Translations under genes and position numbers: made by a program | The notes under the pieces: generated by a model | What the model saw: the letters and a program-made list of their open reading frames with translations, nothing else | Databases searched by the model: none | Told to the model about the DNA's origin: nothing | Assembly: GCA_934597725.1 (NCBI GenBank) | Contig: CAKTSK010000043.1 | Coordinates: 1-11,410 of the forward strand | DNA from: an uncultured Eubacteriales bacterium | GTDB taxonomy: Bacteria; Bacillota; Clostridia; Oscillospirales; Oscillospiraceae | Length of the DNA stretch: 11,410 nucleotides | Direction: 5' to 3' | Shown here: positions 1-6,750 of the stretch, piece by piece | Layout: each line of letters starts with the position of its first letter | Numbering within the stretch: position 1 is the stretch's first letter

Positions 1-50
1 CGCCGTTGGCCGTTGGCAACGGCGTCTCTTGAGACCAACGTGGTTGGTCG
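1..50. repeat. Left copy of a perfect 50-bp inverted repeat (module A)
   Basis: This segment is the exact reverse complement of 11111-11160. It contains three dyads: an 8-bp stem (1-8 with 17-24), the 10-bp TCTCTTGAGA (25-34), and a 17-nt dyad with perfect 7-bp arms around GTG (33-49). The match stops at position 51 on the inner side. On the outer side it reaches the window edge, so the repeat may be longer. It lies downstream of mrdA and carries no gene. It looks like a dispersed intergenic repeat; no transposase is nearby. Confidence 0.9.
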
Positions 51-134
51 TCGGTGTTCGGACCGGCGCGGTCGGTCGTCGGTTTTTGGACCAACGGCGT
101 TGGTCGCTGGCGTTCTGACCACCGTGGTTCAGTC
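33..134. repeat. Array of four 17-nt dyads at a 28-bp period (left)
   Basis: Dyad units begin at 33, 61, 89 and 117, exactly 28 bp apart, with 11-nt linkers of the type GTCGGTGTTCG. Unit 1 is GACCAACGTGGTTGGTC, unit 2 GACCGGCGCGGTCGGTC, unit 3 GACCAACGGCGTTGGTC; unit 4 is a variant around ACCACCGTGGT with outer CTG/CAG arms. Unit 2 differs from unit 1 on both arms, yet pairing is kept by one A-T to G-C exchange and one G-T wobble. That suggests the hairpin or dyad itself matters. It may be an RNA structure at the mrdA 3' end or a cluster of protein-binding sites; the function is unknown. Confidence 0.8.
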
Positions 135-147
135 ACCGGCGGTCCCC
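113..147. repeat. Module B of the repeat family, left copy
   Basis: These 35 bp match the reverse complement of 11217-11251 at 32 of 35 positions. The module covers the fourth dyad and the GGCGGTCCCC tail. On this side it follows module A; on the other side, read in the same orientation, it precedes module A. That makes the two blocks mosaics of shared pieces, not two simple copies. Confidence 0.75.
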
Positions 148-164
148 TGCCCGGCGGCGCAGGG
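145..164. other. Small GC hairpin downstream of mrdA
   Basis: CCCTGC (145-150) pairs with GCAGGG (159-164) around an 8-nt loop. It lies between the dyad array and the probable mrdA terminator. It has no T-tract on either strand, so it is recorded only as possible secondary structure. Confidence 0.35.
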
Positions 165-172
165 CACGACAA

Positions 173-194
173 ACGGCGGCCTGCCGGCCGCCGT
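173..194 (-). terminator. Probable terminator of the maf-mreCD-mrdA unit
   Basis: Read on the minus strand, about 22 bases after the mrdA stop codon, ACGGCGGCC pairs perfectly with GGCCGCCGT across a GGCA loop. The sequence then runs TTGTCGTG. The 9-bp GC stem is strong but the T-tract is weak, so termination may be partial or may depend on the hairpins that follow. Confidence 0.6.
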
Positions 195-216
195 CGTTGG
201 AGAGGGTGGATGCCTC

Positions 217-1902
217 TCAGGAAAAATATTGTTGGAGGACGGAGGCCGCTACCTCTCCCAAGGCTGCGCCGGAGCCGCCCTGCTCTACCACCAGGGCCAG
301 GGCGATCCGGGGCTGCTCGTAGGGGGCGAAGCAGACCAGCGCGGCGTTGGAGGTCTCCGCTCCGGCTACCTGGGCCGAGCCGGTCTTGGCCCCCACCGGC
401 ACCGGCAGGCCCCGGAAGGCCCCGGCCAGGGACCCGCTCTGGGTCACCGCCAGCATCCCCTCCTTGATGGCCGCCACGTTCTCCGGCGACAGGGTGATGG
501 AACCCTGACTCACCTTCTCCCGGGGCGGCTCCCCCTCCACCCGGTGCAGCAGGTGGGCCTGCCAGCGGGTCCCGCCGCCCACCAGGGTGGCCGTCATCTG
601 GGCCAGCTGGAGGGGGGTGAAGCGGTTGTTCTCCTGGCCGATGGCCGCCGAAAGCACACTGCCCTCGTACCAGGTGCCGCCGATGGACGCCGTGTAGGCC
701 GGCCCGGCCACCACCCCCGCCTGTTCGCCGGCCAGCTCAATGCCGGTCAGCTCCCCCAGCCCCAGGGCACGGGCATAGGTCCCCAAGGTCTCGATGCCCA
801 CCCGACGGCCCGCATCATAGAAAAAGATGTTGCAGGAGTCCGCAATGGCCTCCCGCACCGTCTCCAGGCCGTGGGTCTTGCCCTCCTGGCGGTAGAGCCA
901 GCACTGAGGCTGGGGACTTTTATAATAGGTGTACCGCCCGGTATCCAGGATCTGGGTCTCCGGGGTGAGATACCCCTCCTCCAGCGCGGCGGCGGCGGTG
1001 ACCAGCTTGAAGGTGGAGCCGGGGGCATACAGCCCCTGCACCGCCCGGTTCATCAGCGGGTGCTTCTCGTCCCGGGCCAGGGCCTCATAGTCCGCAGAAA
1101 ACGCCGCCGGATCATACCCCGGCTGGCTGACCATGGCCAGCACCCCGCCGTCGGTCACGTCCAGGGCCACCAGCGCGCCGCCCACCGCCGCCGGGTGGTC
1201 GGCCAGAAAGGCCGCCATGGCCTCCTCGGCAGCTTGCTGCAGATCCCGGTCCAGGGTCAGGGTCACGTCCCGGCCTGCCTGGGGGCGGACGGCGTAGCTC
1301 TCCCCTGTGAGCCGCCCCTGGCGGTCGGTCTCCCGGACCTTCTGGCCGGGGGTGCCGTGCAGGTAGTCCTCAAAAGCCGCCTCCGCCCCGTCCTTGCCCA
1401 CGGTCTCGGCCATGGCATAGCCCCGGTCCCGGTAGACCGTCCACTCCTCCGGGCTCATGGGTCCCACCCGCCCCAGCACATGGGGGGCCAGGGTCCCGCT
1501 GCCCCGGCGGGTGACGGCAGGGGTAACGGTCACGCCCGGTAAGCCCTCCTCGGCGATCCGGGCCAGCAGCCGGGCGGTGGCTTCGGCCACGGGGCCGCTG
1601 CCCGACCAGGCCACCCCCTCCTCCCGGCACAGCCGGGCCAGACGGTCGCGCACCGGGTCCGAAACGTCCTCGTCCGGGACCACGGTCCAGGTGGTCTCAT
1701 CCTCGGCCAGCACCTGACCGGTGCGGTCCAGCAGCCGCCCCCGGGCGGCGGGGATGGTCTCCACCTGGGCGATGCTCCGCTGGGCGCGGGCAGAATAGGC
1801 CGCGCCGCAGGTGATCTGCAAGTGCCACAGCACCACCCCAAAGGCCGCCAGCGCGGCGGCAACCAGCCCCATGGCCCCAAAGATCCGACGGGAACCACGC
1901 AA
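217..1902 (-). CDS. mrdA: Penicillin-binding protein 2 (class B transpeptidase)
   Basis: This is a monofunctional D,D-transpeptidase that cross-links peptidoglycan during cell elongation, working outside the membrane with the Rod complex. After a short basic N-terminus comes one transmembrane helix (about residues 9-30), then the dimerisation region with RGRLLDRTG (about 54-62) and the transpeptidase domain. All three active-site motifs are intact: STFK near residue 296 with the catalytic serine, SCN near 356 and KTGSA near 506. The length of about 561 aa is slightly below the usual 600-700 aa. The start is uncertain. A TTG at 1902 has a strong AGGAGG seven bases upstream; a GTG at 1935 would add 11 residues but has no good ribosome binding site. 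The gene is last in maf-mreC-mreD-mrdA, the usual place for this PBP. SpoVD/PbpB-type proteins were considered, but no PASTA domain is seen and the context favours PBP2. Confidence 0.93.
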   Translation of the reverse strand: MRGSRRIFGAMGLVAAALAAFGVVLWHLQITCGAAYSARAQRSIAQVETIPAARGRLLDRTGQVLAEDETTWTVVPDEDVSDPVRDRLARLCREEGVAWSGSGPVAEATARLLARIAEEGLPGVTVTPAVTRRGSGTLAPHVLGRVGPMSPEEWTVYRDRGYAMAETVGKDGAEAAFEDYLHGTPGQKVRETDRQGRLTGESYAVRPQAGRDVTLTLDRDLQQAAEEAMAAFLADHPAAVGGALVALDVTDGGVLAMVSQPGYDPAAFSADYEALARDEKHPLMNRAVQGLYAPGSTFKLVTAAAALEEGYLTPETQILDTGRYTYYKSPQPQCWLYRQEGKTHGLETVREAIADSCNIFFYDAGRRVGIETLGTYARALGLGELTGIELAGEQAGVVAGPAYTASIGGTWYEGSVLSAAIGQENNRFTPLQLAQMTATLVGGGTRWQAHLLHRVEGEPPREKVSQGSITLSPENVAAIKEGMLAVTQSGSLAGAFRGLPVPVGAKTGSAQVAGAETSNAALVCFAPYEQPRIALALVVEQGGSGAALGEVAASVLQQYFS

Positions 1903-1909
1903 AAAACCC

Positions 1910-1915
1910 CCTCCT
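1910..1915 (-). promoter_or_regulatory. Ribosome binding site deciding the mrdA start
   Basis: On the minus strand AGGAGG lies seven bases before the TTG at 1902-1900. The upstream GTG at 1935 has only a weak purine stretch before it. This favours the TTG start. Confidence 0.6.
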
Positions 1916-1941
1916 TTTCTCCTTGTCCCCCTCACGCCATC

Positions 1942-2427
1942 TCACACCCGCCGCCGTCTGCGGCGGCGGGGCTGTCGCAGACGGGGCCGGCACAGCAGCA
2001 GCGCGGCCAGCGGAAAGCACAGCGCCAGCAGCAGGCCCTCCGCCCCGGCCAGGGGCAGCAATCCCCGCAGAGGGTCACCCCCCAGCCAGTGGCCCAGGAG
2101 CAGCACCCCCTCCCCCGCCAGCAGCAGGAGCAGAAAGGCCCCCCACTTCCCCCAGAAGCCGGCGGCGCTGCGAAAGCCCTCCCCGGCCACGGCCCCGCAG
2201 AGGGTCAGCAGGGCCAGCTGCCAGGGGGAGCCGCCCGCCAGCCAGCACAGGCCCCCGGCCAGCAGGCCGCAGGCCGCGCCCCGGTCGGGGCCTTGGTCCA
2301 CCCCGATCAGAAAGACCAGCCCCGGCAGCAGCCGGGGCCGCACCCCCCACAGCGGGAACCAGGTCAGCACCAGCAGGTCCAGCAGAAAGGCCGCCGCCAC
2401 GCGCCCGGCCAACCCCCAGCGGCCCAT
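1942..2427 (-). CDS. mreD: Rod shape-determining protein MreD
   Basis: This small polytopic membrane protein of the elongasome partners MreC and PBP2/RodA. The 161-residue product is almost wholly hydrophobic, with about five predicted membrane segments (WFPLWGVRPRLLPGLVFLIGV near the start, CGLLAGGLCWLAGG, the LLLLLAGEGVLLLG stretch, and LLLALCFPLAALLLC near the end). The length fits the family. The ATG follows the mreC stop codon with no intervening base, and its GGGAGG lies inside the mreC 3' end, which suggests translational coupling. The odd part is the C-terminus: after the last helix comes a run of seven arginines and a valine, encoded by a perfect 10-bp GC hairpin. MreD is poorly conserved in sequence, so the call rests on topology, length and position between mreC and mrdA. 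Confidence 0.85.
   Translation of the reverse strand: MGRWGLAGRVAAAFLLDLLVLTWFPLWGVRPRLLPGLVFLIGVDQGPDRGAACGLLAGGLCWLAGGSPWQLALLTLCGAVAGEGFRSAAGFWGKWGAFLLLLLAGEGVLLLGHWLGGDPLRGLLPLAGAEGLLLALCFPLAALLLCRPRLRQPRRRRRRRV
1947..1970 (-). other. GC hairpin inside the mreD 3' end
   Basis: Ten bases (1947-1956) pair perfectly with 1961-1970 around a 4-nt loop. The stem covers the codons for the arginine-rich MreD tail and ends 3 bp before the stop codon. No T-tract follows, so it is not a classical terminator. It could slow ribosomes, protect the mRNA 3' end of mreD, or tune mrdA expression. Confidence 0.6.
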
Positions 2428-3270
2428 TCAGCGCACCTCCCGGAAGGCGGTGACCACAAAGACCTGGGACAGCGCCCCCAGGTCCGCCGCCGGGTCCAGC
2501 ACCGCCGAGCGGGTCAGGCCCCCGGGGTCCTCGGCCACCTGGGCCACCGTGCCCACGGTCAGCCCCGAGGGGTAGCCCGTTCCGGCGGCGAAGGTGACCA
2601 CCTCCTCCCCCACCCGCACCGGGTCGGCCTCGGTCAGGCTGGCCAGGGTCAGCTTCCCCTGGGGCAGCAGGGCCAGGTCCCCCTCCAGGGTGCCCAGCAC
2701 CCCCGAGCGGACGGCCTGTCCGGCCAGCCGGAAGGCCGGGTCGGTGACCAGCGTGACGGCGGCCCAGGTCTGGCCCGCCTCCTTCACCCGGCCCACCAGC
2801 GCCCCGTGGCAGTCCACCACGCACTGCCCGGCCCGGACCCCGTTGGCCCGGCCCTGGTCGATGGTCACCTCGCCCTGCCAGTTGTCCGGGGCCCGGGCGA
2901 TGACCCAGGCCCCGGTGAGGGTGAGGTCCCGGCCGGCCTCCGCCAGCCCCAGCAAGGCCCGCAGGCGGGCGTTCTCCGCCTGGGCCAGGGCGCCGGCCTG
3001 GGCCTGGTCCCGGAGCTGGGCCACGGTCTCCTCCAGGGCGGCGTTCTGCTCCCGCAGGGACTGGATGCTCTCCAGGGTCCCCACCCCCTGGCGGACCTTC
3101 TCCGTCACCGCCGCCGCCAGGCGCAAAAAGGGCCGTGACACTGTCTCCCCCGCCTGCCGCAGGGGGCCCGAGGTCCCCGGAAGGACCAGGGCCGCCGCAG
3201 CGGCAATGAGGCTCAGAGACAGCGCCACGGCGACGCATCTTCCCTTGGTATGATGTAAAAATCCTTTCAC
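2428..3270 (-). CDS. mreC: Rod shape-determining protein MreC
   Basis: MreC is a bitopic membrane protein that forms a scaffold outside the membrane and activates PBP2 in the elongasome. The 280-aa product has a short cytoplasmic basic segment, one transmembrane helix (about residues 12-32), a coiled coil (about 65-105, rich in Q, E, L and A) and a C-terminal beta-rich domain. That domain carries the family pattern DQGRANGVRAGQ followed by GALVGRV, and later YPSGLTVGTV. The length matches the family. I chose the GTG at 3270 because GGAGGA lies six bases upstream; a more upstream TTG at 3306 has no ribosome binding site. The gene lies 39 bp after maf and abuts mreD. mreB, often found before mreC, is not present here. 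Confidence 0.92.
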   Translation of the reverse strand: MKGFLHHTKGRCVAVALSLSLIAAAAALVLPGTSGPLRQAGETVSRPFLRLAAAVTEKVRQGVGTLESIQSLREQNAALEETVAQLRDQAQAGALAQAENARLRALLGLAEAGRDLTLTGAWVIARAPDNWQGEVTIDQGRANGVRAGQCVVDCHGALVGRVKEAGQTWAAVTLVTDPAFRLAGQAVRSGVLGTLEGDLALLPQGKLTLASLTEADPVRVGEEVVTFAAGTGYPSGLTVGTVAQVAEDPGGLTRSAVLDPAADLGALSQVFVVTAFREVR

Positions 3271-3276
3271 GGCAAG

Positions 3277-3282
3277 TCCTCC
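3277..3282 (-). promoter_or_regulatory. Ribosome binding site deciding the mreC GTG start
   Basis: GGAGGA on the minus strand, within a GGGGGAGGA stretch, lies six bases before the GTG at 3270-3268. It is the only good Shine-Dalgarno match near the N-terminus of the reading frame. Confidence 0.7.
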
Positions 3283-3309
3283 CCCGCCGGCCGGGGACCG
3301 GGACAAGGC

Positions 3310-3888
3310 TCAGCGGCCGGCCAGACAGTCCACGCCGAAGGTCCGCAGGATCTGCCCCAGGCGGCACACCGGCAGGCCCACCACGTTCTGGTAGTCCCCC
3401 CGGATGCCCGTCACCAGCAGGCTCCCCAGACCCTGGATGCCGTAAGCGCCGGCCTTGTCCATGGGCTCTCCGGTGGCCACATACTGGGCGATCTCCCGGT
3501 CGGTGAGGGGGCGGAAGGTGACGGCGGTCTCCTCGGCCTCGGTCACCACCCGGTCCCCCTGGCAGACGGTCACTCCGGTGAGCACCTGATGGGTCCGGCC
3601 GGCCAGGGAGGTCAGCATGGCCCGGGCCTCGGCCTCGTCCCGGGGCTTGCCCAGGATGGTCCCGTCCCGGACCACCACCGTGTCCGCCCCGATGACCAGG
3701 GTGTCCGGCGGCAGCTGGGCGGCCACCCAGCGGGCCTTTTCCCGGGAGAGGGTCTGGACCAGGTCCCGGGCGGCGCGGCCCTGAAAGGCGTCCTCGTCGA
3801 TCTCCGGCGATGTTGTGGTAAATTCCAATCCCATCTGTCCCAACAGCGCCCGTCGGCGGGGGGACTGGGATGCTAAAACTATTTTCAT
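3310..3888 (-). CDS. maf: Maf-family nucleotide pyrophosphatase
   Basis: Maf proteins hydrolyse nucleoside triphosphates, chiefly dTTP, UTP and modified pyrimidine nucleotides, to the monophosphate and pyrophosphate, acting as cytosolic house-cleaning enzymes. The 192-aa product has the full motif set: SQSPRR at residues 8-13 (substrate binding), GADTVV near 67-72 with the conserved aspartate, GKP near 80, GRTH near 95, the GEPMDKAGAYGIQG block near 132-145 and a terminal NVVGLP. The ATG at 3888 has TGGAGG six bases upstream and gives the canonical MKIVLASQSPRR start. Extending the frame upstream would enter the intergenic repeat and is not credible. It is the first gene of the cell-shape cluster, a common arrangement. 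The exact substrate (dTTP/UTP or m7GTP class) cannot be settled here. Confidence 0.95.
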   Translation of the reverse strand: MKIVLASQSPRRRALLGQMGLEFTTTSPEIDEDAFQGRAARDLVQTLSREKARWVAAQLPPDTLVIGADTVVVRDGTILGKPRDEAEARAMLTSLAGRTHQVLTGVTVCQGDRVVTEAEETAVTFRPLTDREIAQYVATGEPMDKAGAYGIQGLGSLLVTGIRGDYQNVVGLPVCRLGQILRTFGVDCLAGR

Positions 3889-3940
3889 CGAATGCCTCCA
3901 GATTTTCCATCGAATTTGGGGGTGGCAGAAATTTCCTCCA

Positions 3941-4151
3941 ACGTCTCCCCTGCGTAAGGGGAGGACAGTCTCGGCTGCGCCGAGACAGGCGGGGTCGACG
4001 CGGCTGGTCCGTGGGTCTGTCGCCTCGGAGCGGTATGCGTCAGGCTCACGCGCGCAGAGGGGACGCAACCGGTCGCACGGAACAGACTCACTCCCTTGCC
4101 ACGTCGATCCCCCCGGCGGCTCCGCCGCGTCCCCCCTTTACGCAAAGGGGG
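3941..4151. repeat. MITE-like hairpin-rich intergenic element
   Basis: The gap between the U32 gene and maf is about 270 bp and holds no credible gene. Its two ends carry related hairpins in inverted orientation: CTCCCCT-GCGTA-AGGGGAG at 3945-3963 and CCCCCTTT-ACGC-AAAGGGGG at 4132-4151. Both share the core GCGTAA, which on the right appears as TTACGC. Inside are a perfect 8-bp stem with a 3-nt loop (3968-3986, GTCTCGGC/GCCGAGAC) and a GC hairpin at 4114-4127. This layout resembles non-autonomous dispersed elements of Firmicutes intergenic regions. I see no clear target-site duplication and no transposase. The terminal hairpin begins seven bases past the U32 stop codon and may protect or end that transcript. 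Confidence 0.65.
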
Positions 4152-4157
4152 CTATGG

Positions 4158-6251
4158 TTATTCTACGCCGCGGTAGTAGAGGCCGCGGGTGAAGGCGGCG
4201 GGGGGATCGCCGGTGCCGGTGCGGTAGGCGCGGAAGACGGCGGCGCAGGTTTCGGGGTCCTCCCGGAGGAAGGAGAGGCGGGCGTAGGTGAGGCCCGCCC
4301 GTTTCCAGTCGTCCTTGTCGGCCAGCCAAAGGACCTTGGCGTTGAAGAGTTCGTTCCGACAGCCCCAGGCGCTCTCCACGGGGAAATCCTCCCCTTTCCG
4401 GTCCCGCAGGCTCTGGGGCTCGTTCTCGCAGCGGCAGCCCTTGCCCCGGTTTTTCAGAATACAGTTTTCCATCATCATCAGGGGCAGACGGCCATACACC
4501 AGCAGTTCGGTGGGCAGCGGCTTGTGCAGGTCCCGCACCTGGGACAGGCGCAGCTCAAAGGAGGCCGTGGCCGAGGCAAAGCCCAGCCGGGCCAGCTCCT
4601 CGGCCCCCAGGCCGTTGGTCAGGCCCAGGCCGAAATCCGCCCGGGGCGTGAGGTCCAGGGACCGCACCAGGGGCAGCTGGCCGATGTGGCTCACCAGCGC
4701 CTGGGTCACCCCTGCCCGGCGGGCAGCGGCCAGCTCCTGGCGCAGCCGGGGCAGCTCCCGGTCCCAGACGATCCGGGGCAGGACGGCCCCGAAGGACACG
4801 GCGGGATAGTCCGCCGTCCACCGGGCCAGCTCTTCGGCGTGGGCGGCCAGCTCCTGACAGGGCAAATAGACCAGCGCCGGCCCCTGGTCCAGACAGGCCC
4901 GGCTGAGCTGCTCCCACCGGCGGAAGGAGAGGGTGAAGGCTGGCGTCCGGCGGGGTCCCTTCTCCACCGCCAGCGGCGGCAGCGGGGACACCGGCCGCCG
5001 GGGCGGCTGGGTCCGGGCCTGGGTCAGGGCCTCCAGGGCCTGCCGCCGCAGGCCGTTCACCGCCGACAGGGGCACGGCCAGGCCGGGGTCCAGGTCCACC
5101 TGGATCTGTCTGGCCCGAAAGACGGTGCCGCCGGTCTTTTTCAGTTGTTCTGTGAGTTGTTGTTCCGTGGTCTCCCGATTGCGGGCGGCCTCGGGCGGCG
5201 GGGCCTGGACGGTGACCGTGTGGCCCCGGTCGTCCCGGGCGGTGAGGGTGAGGGGGGCGTCCGCCTTGGCCTGGGCGGCGAAGGTCACCGGCACGGTGCG
5301 GTGGTCCCCCCGGCTGTATTCCTGTCGGACCCGGTCGAACAGCTCCGCCGGGTCCCGGGTCCCCTCCGGGCGGGTGCCGAACATGGCCGGTCCCTTCTGG
5401 TCCCGGTAATAGCCCTGGGTAAAGCCCTGGCGGGAGAAGGCGGCTTCCAGCTGGGCCACCTCCTGGGGGGTGGGCTCCCGGCCCTCCCGGAGGGCGGCGG
5501 CGTAGATGCCGGTGACCACCGCCACATACTCCGGCTTCTTCATGCGCCCTTCCAGCTTCAGGCAGGCCACGCCCATCTCCTCCAACTCGCCCAAGGCCCC
5601 GGCCAGGGAGAGGTCTTTCAGGGAGAGGGGATGCCCCGCCTTTTTCTCCCCCGGCCACTGAAAGGCCAGGCGGCAGGGCTGGGCGCACAGGCCCCGGTTG
5701 CCGCTGCGCCCGCCCAGCACCGCCGACAGGAAGCACTGGCCGCTGTAGCACATGCACAAGGCCCCGTGGCCAAAGACCTCCAGCTCCACCGGGGACCGCT
5801 GGCACAGGCTGCGGATGGCCTCGGCGGACAGCTCCCGGGACAGGACCACCCGGGTCATGCCCAGCTCCGCGCAGGCCAAAACCCCGTCCAGGTTGTGGAC
5901 GGTCATCTGGGTGGAGGCGTGCAGGGGCAGGTCGGGGCAGGTCTGCCGCAGCAGCCGGGCCACGCCCAGGTCCTGCACCAGCACCGCGTCCACCCCCAGG
6001 CGGGCGGCCAAGGCCCCGGTCTCGGCGGCCAGGGCCAGCTCCCGGTCGTTGAGGAGGGTGTTGAGGGTCAGGTAGACCTTCACCCCCCGCAGGTGGCAGT
6101 ATTCCACGGCCTGGGCCAGGGTCTCGGGGGTGAAGTTTTTCGCGTTCCGGCGGGCGTTGAGGGGGCCGATGCCCAGGTAGACCGCGTCCGCGCCCGCCTG
6201 GACGGCGGCGGTGAGGGCCTCCGGCGAGCCGGCGGGGGCCAGCAGTTCCAT
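4158..6251 (-). CDS. U32 family protein with DUF3656 region (RlhA-like)
   Basis: This is a 697-aa member of the U32 'peptidase' family. Characterised relatives such as E. coli RlhA hydroxylate C2501 of 23S rRNA, and other U32 proteins act in tRNA or ubiquinone hydroxylation. The N-terminal half is a TIM-barrel-like U32 domain starting ELLAPAGSPE, with GADAVYLG near residue 20. The family signature ELEVFGHGALCMCYSGQC spans about 156-173. Cysteines at about 166, 173, 189 and 193 fit the conserved set that binds an iron-sulfur cluster in relatives. The block KLEGRMKKPEYV (232-243) is also typical. The middle (about 380-500) matches the layout of DUF3656. The ATG overlaps the zapA stop by one base, with GGAGGAGGAG just upstream, so the genes are translationally coupled. 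The RlhA-like role is inferred from architecture and length; classical protease activity is unlikely. Confidence 0.9.
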   Translation of the reverse strand: MELLAPAGSPEALTAAVQAGADAVYLGIGPLNARRNAKNFTPETLAQAVEYCHLRGVKVYLTLNTLLNDRELALAAETGALAARLGVDAVLVQDLGVARLLRQTCPDLPLHASTQMTVHNLDGVLACAELGMTRVVLSRELSAEAIRSLCQRSPVELEVFGHGALCMCYSGQCFLSAVLGGRSGNRGLCAQPCRLAFQWPGEKKAGHPLSLKDLSLAGALGELEEMGVACLKLEGRMKKPEYVAVVTGIYAAALREGREPTPQEVAQLEAAFSRQGFTQGYYRDQKGPAMFGTRPEGTRDPAELFDRVRQEYSRGDHRTVPVTFAAQAKADAPLTLTARDDRGHTVTVQAPPPEAARNRETTEQQLTEQLKKTGGTVFRARQIQVDLDPGLAVPLSAVNGLRRQALEALTQARTQPPRRPVSPLPPLAVEKGPRRTPAFTLSFRRWEQLSRACLDQGPALVYLPCQELAAHAEELARWTADYPAVSFGAVLPRIVWDRELPRLRQELAAARRAGVTQALVSHIGQLPLVRSLDLTPRADFGLGLTNGLGAEELARLGFASATASFELRLSQVRDLHKPLPTELLVYGRLPLMMMENCILKNRGKGCRCENEPQSLRDRKGEDFPVESAWGCRNELFNAKVLWLADKDDWKRAGLTYARLSFLREDPETCAAVFRAYRTGTGDPPAAFTRGLYYRGVE

Positions 6252-6592
6252 CAGGTCTCCTCCTCCGTCTTGGGCGCGGCCTTCTGGCGGCCGGCCTTGC
6301 GGGCCTCCCGGTTGGCCTCGGCCAGGGAACGGGCCAGGCGGGCGTTCTCATCCAGGGCCTGCTTGAGCTGGGCCCGGAGGTTGTCGGAGACCTGCCGCTC
6401 CTTGCAATACTTGTCGGTCACGTTCATGGCGGCCAGCACCGCGCCGTCGCTGATGGACAGGGTGCTGCCTTCCATGGCCCGGTCCATCTCCTTGTTGACG
6501 ATGTCGGCGCACTGCTGCAAATAGTCCTCGTCCTCGTCGGCCAGGAAGCGATAGCGTTGGTTGTGGATATAAATGGTCACTCGGTTTGCCAT
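6251..6592 (-). CDS. zapA: Cell division protein ZapA
   Basis: ZapA is a small cytosolic protein that bundles FtsZ filaments and supports the Z ring. The 113-aa product begins with a beta strand region, RVTIYIHNQRYRFLADED, typical of the ZapA head. A helix follows with YLQQCADIVNKEM (about 24-36), and then a long coiled coil (about 64-100) with the DGAVLAAMNVTDKY segment at its start. The tail is charged. The ATG at 6592 is preceded by GGGAGG; upstream in-frame sequence is leader, not protein. The stop codon overlaps the start of the U32 gene by one base, an arrangement I associate with Firmicutes. An extended -10 promoter lies about 120 bp upstream. Confidence 0.93.
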   Translation of the reverse strand: MANRVTIYIHNQRYRFLADEDEDYLQQCADIVNKEMDRAMEGSTLSISDGAVLAAMNVTDKYCKERQVSDNLRAQLKQALDENARLARSLAEANREARKAGRQKAAPKTEEET

Positions 6593-6669
6593 TGGTTCAG
6601 TTCCTCCCTTTCGAGGCCGGGCGGTTTCCCGGGAAAGGCCGGGGCACGCGCCCTGTCTTGGTGGTGCGC

Positions 6670-6700
6670 CCCCGCCGCCGGGCAAGGCCGGGCGGCGGGG
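6670..6700 (-). other. GC hairpin in the zapA leader
   Basis: About ten bases of CCCGCCGCC type (6670-6679) pair with 6691-6700 around an 11-nt loop. If transcription starts from the promoter at 6715-6723, the hairpin forms within the first forty bases of the 5' leader. It lacks a T-tract, so it is more likely to affect mRNA stability or translation than to terminate. Confidence 0.5.
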
Positions 6701-6714
6701 GTCTGATTGAGGGT

Positions 6715-6723
6715 ATTATACCA
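6715..6723 (-). promoter_or_regulatory. Extended -10 promoter of zapA
   Basis: On the minus strand TGGTATAAT matches the extended -10 consensus TGnTATAAT perfectly. The -35 region is poor (ATTCTT or similar), as is usual for extended -10 promoters. Transcription would start near 6708, giving a leader of about 115 nt before zapA. Confidence 0.75.
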
Positions 6724-6750
6724 TGCTTCGACAGAAAAGAATAGACCCTG

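Noticed and set aside
33..134. CRISPR array
   Set aside because: The period is only 28 bp in total, there are no unique spacers, the units differ from each other and no cas gene is present.
13..1542. 509-codon plus-strand frame starting in the repeats
   Set aside because: It is antisense to mrdA and begins inside module A; its N-terminus is only translated repeat sequence.
1822..3138. 438-codon plus-strand frame rich in Gln, Pro and Gly
   Set aside because: It is antisense to mreD and mreC and has low-complexity composition with no domain.
2075..3910. 611-codon minus-strand frame overlapping maf, mreC and mreD
   Set aside because: It is an alternate frame of three well-supported genes, and almost purely Gly/Pro/Arg/Ala.
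3889..3945. Promoter for maf (TTGGAG followed by CAAATT)
   Set aside because: The -10 match is too weak (three of six) and no extended -10 is present, so it was not listed as a feature.
3889..4068. N-terminal extension of Maf to an upstream start
   Set aside because: It would translate the MITE-like repeat. The ATG at 3888 has a good ribosome binding site and gives the canonical Maf N-terminus.
3870..6524. 884-codon open frame on the plus strand
   Set aside because: It runs antisense to the clear U32 and zapA genes. Its product is Gly/Pro/Gln/His/Ala-rich with no domain, as expected from a GC-rich shadow frame.
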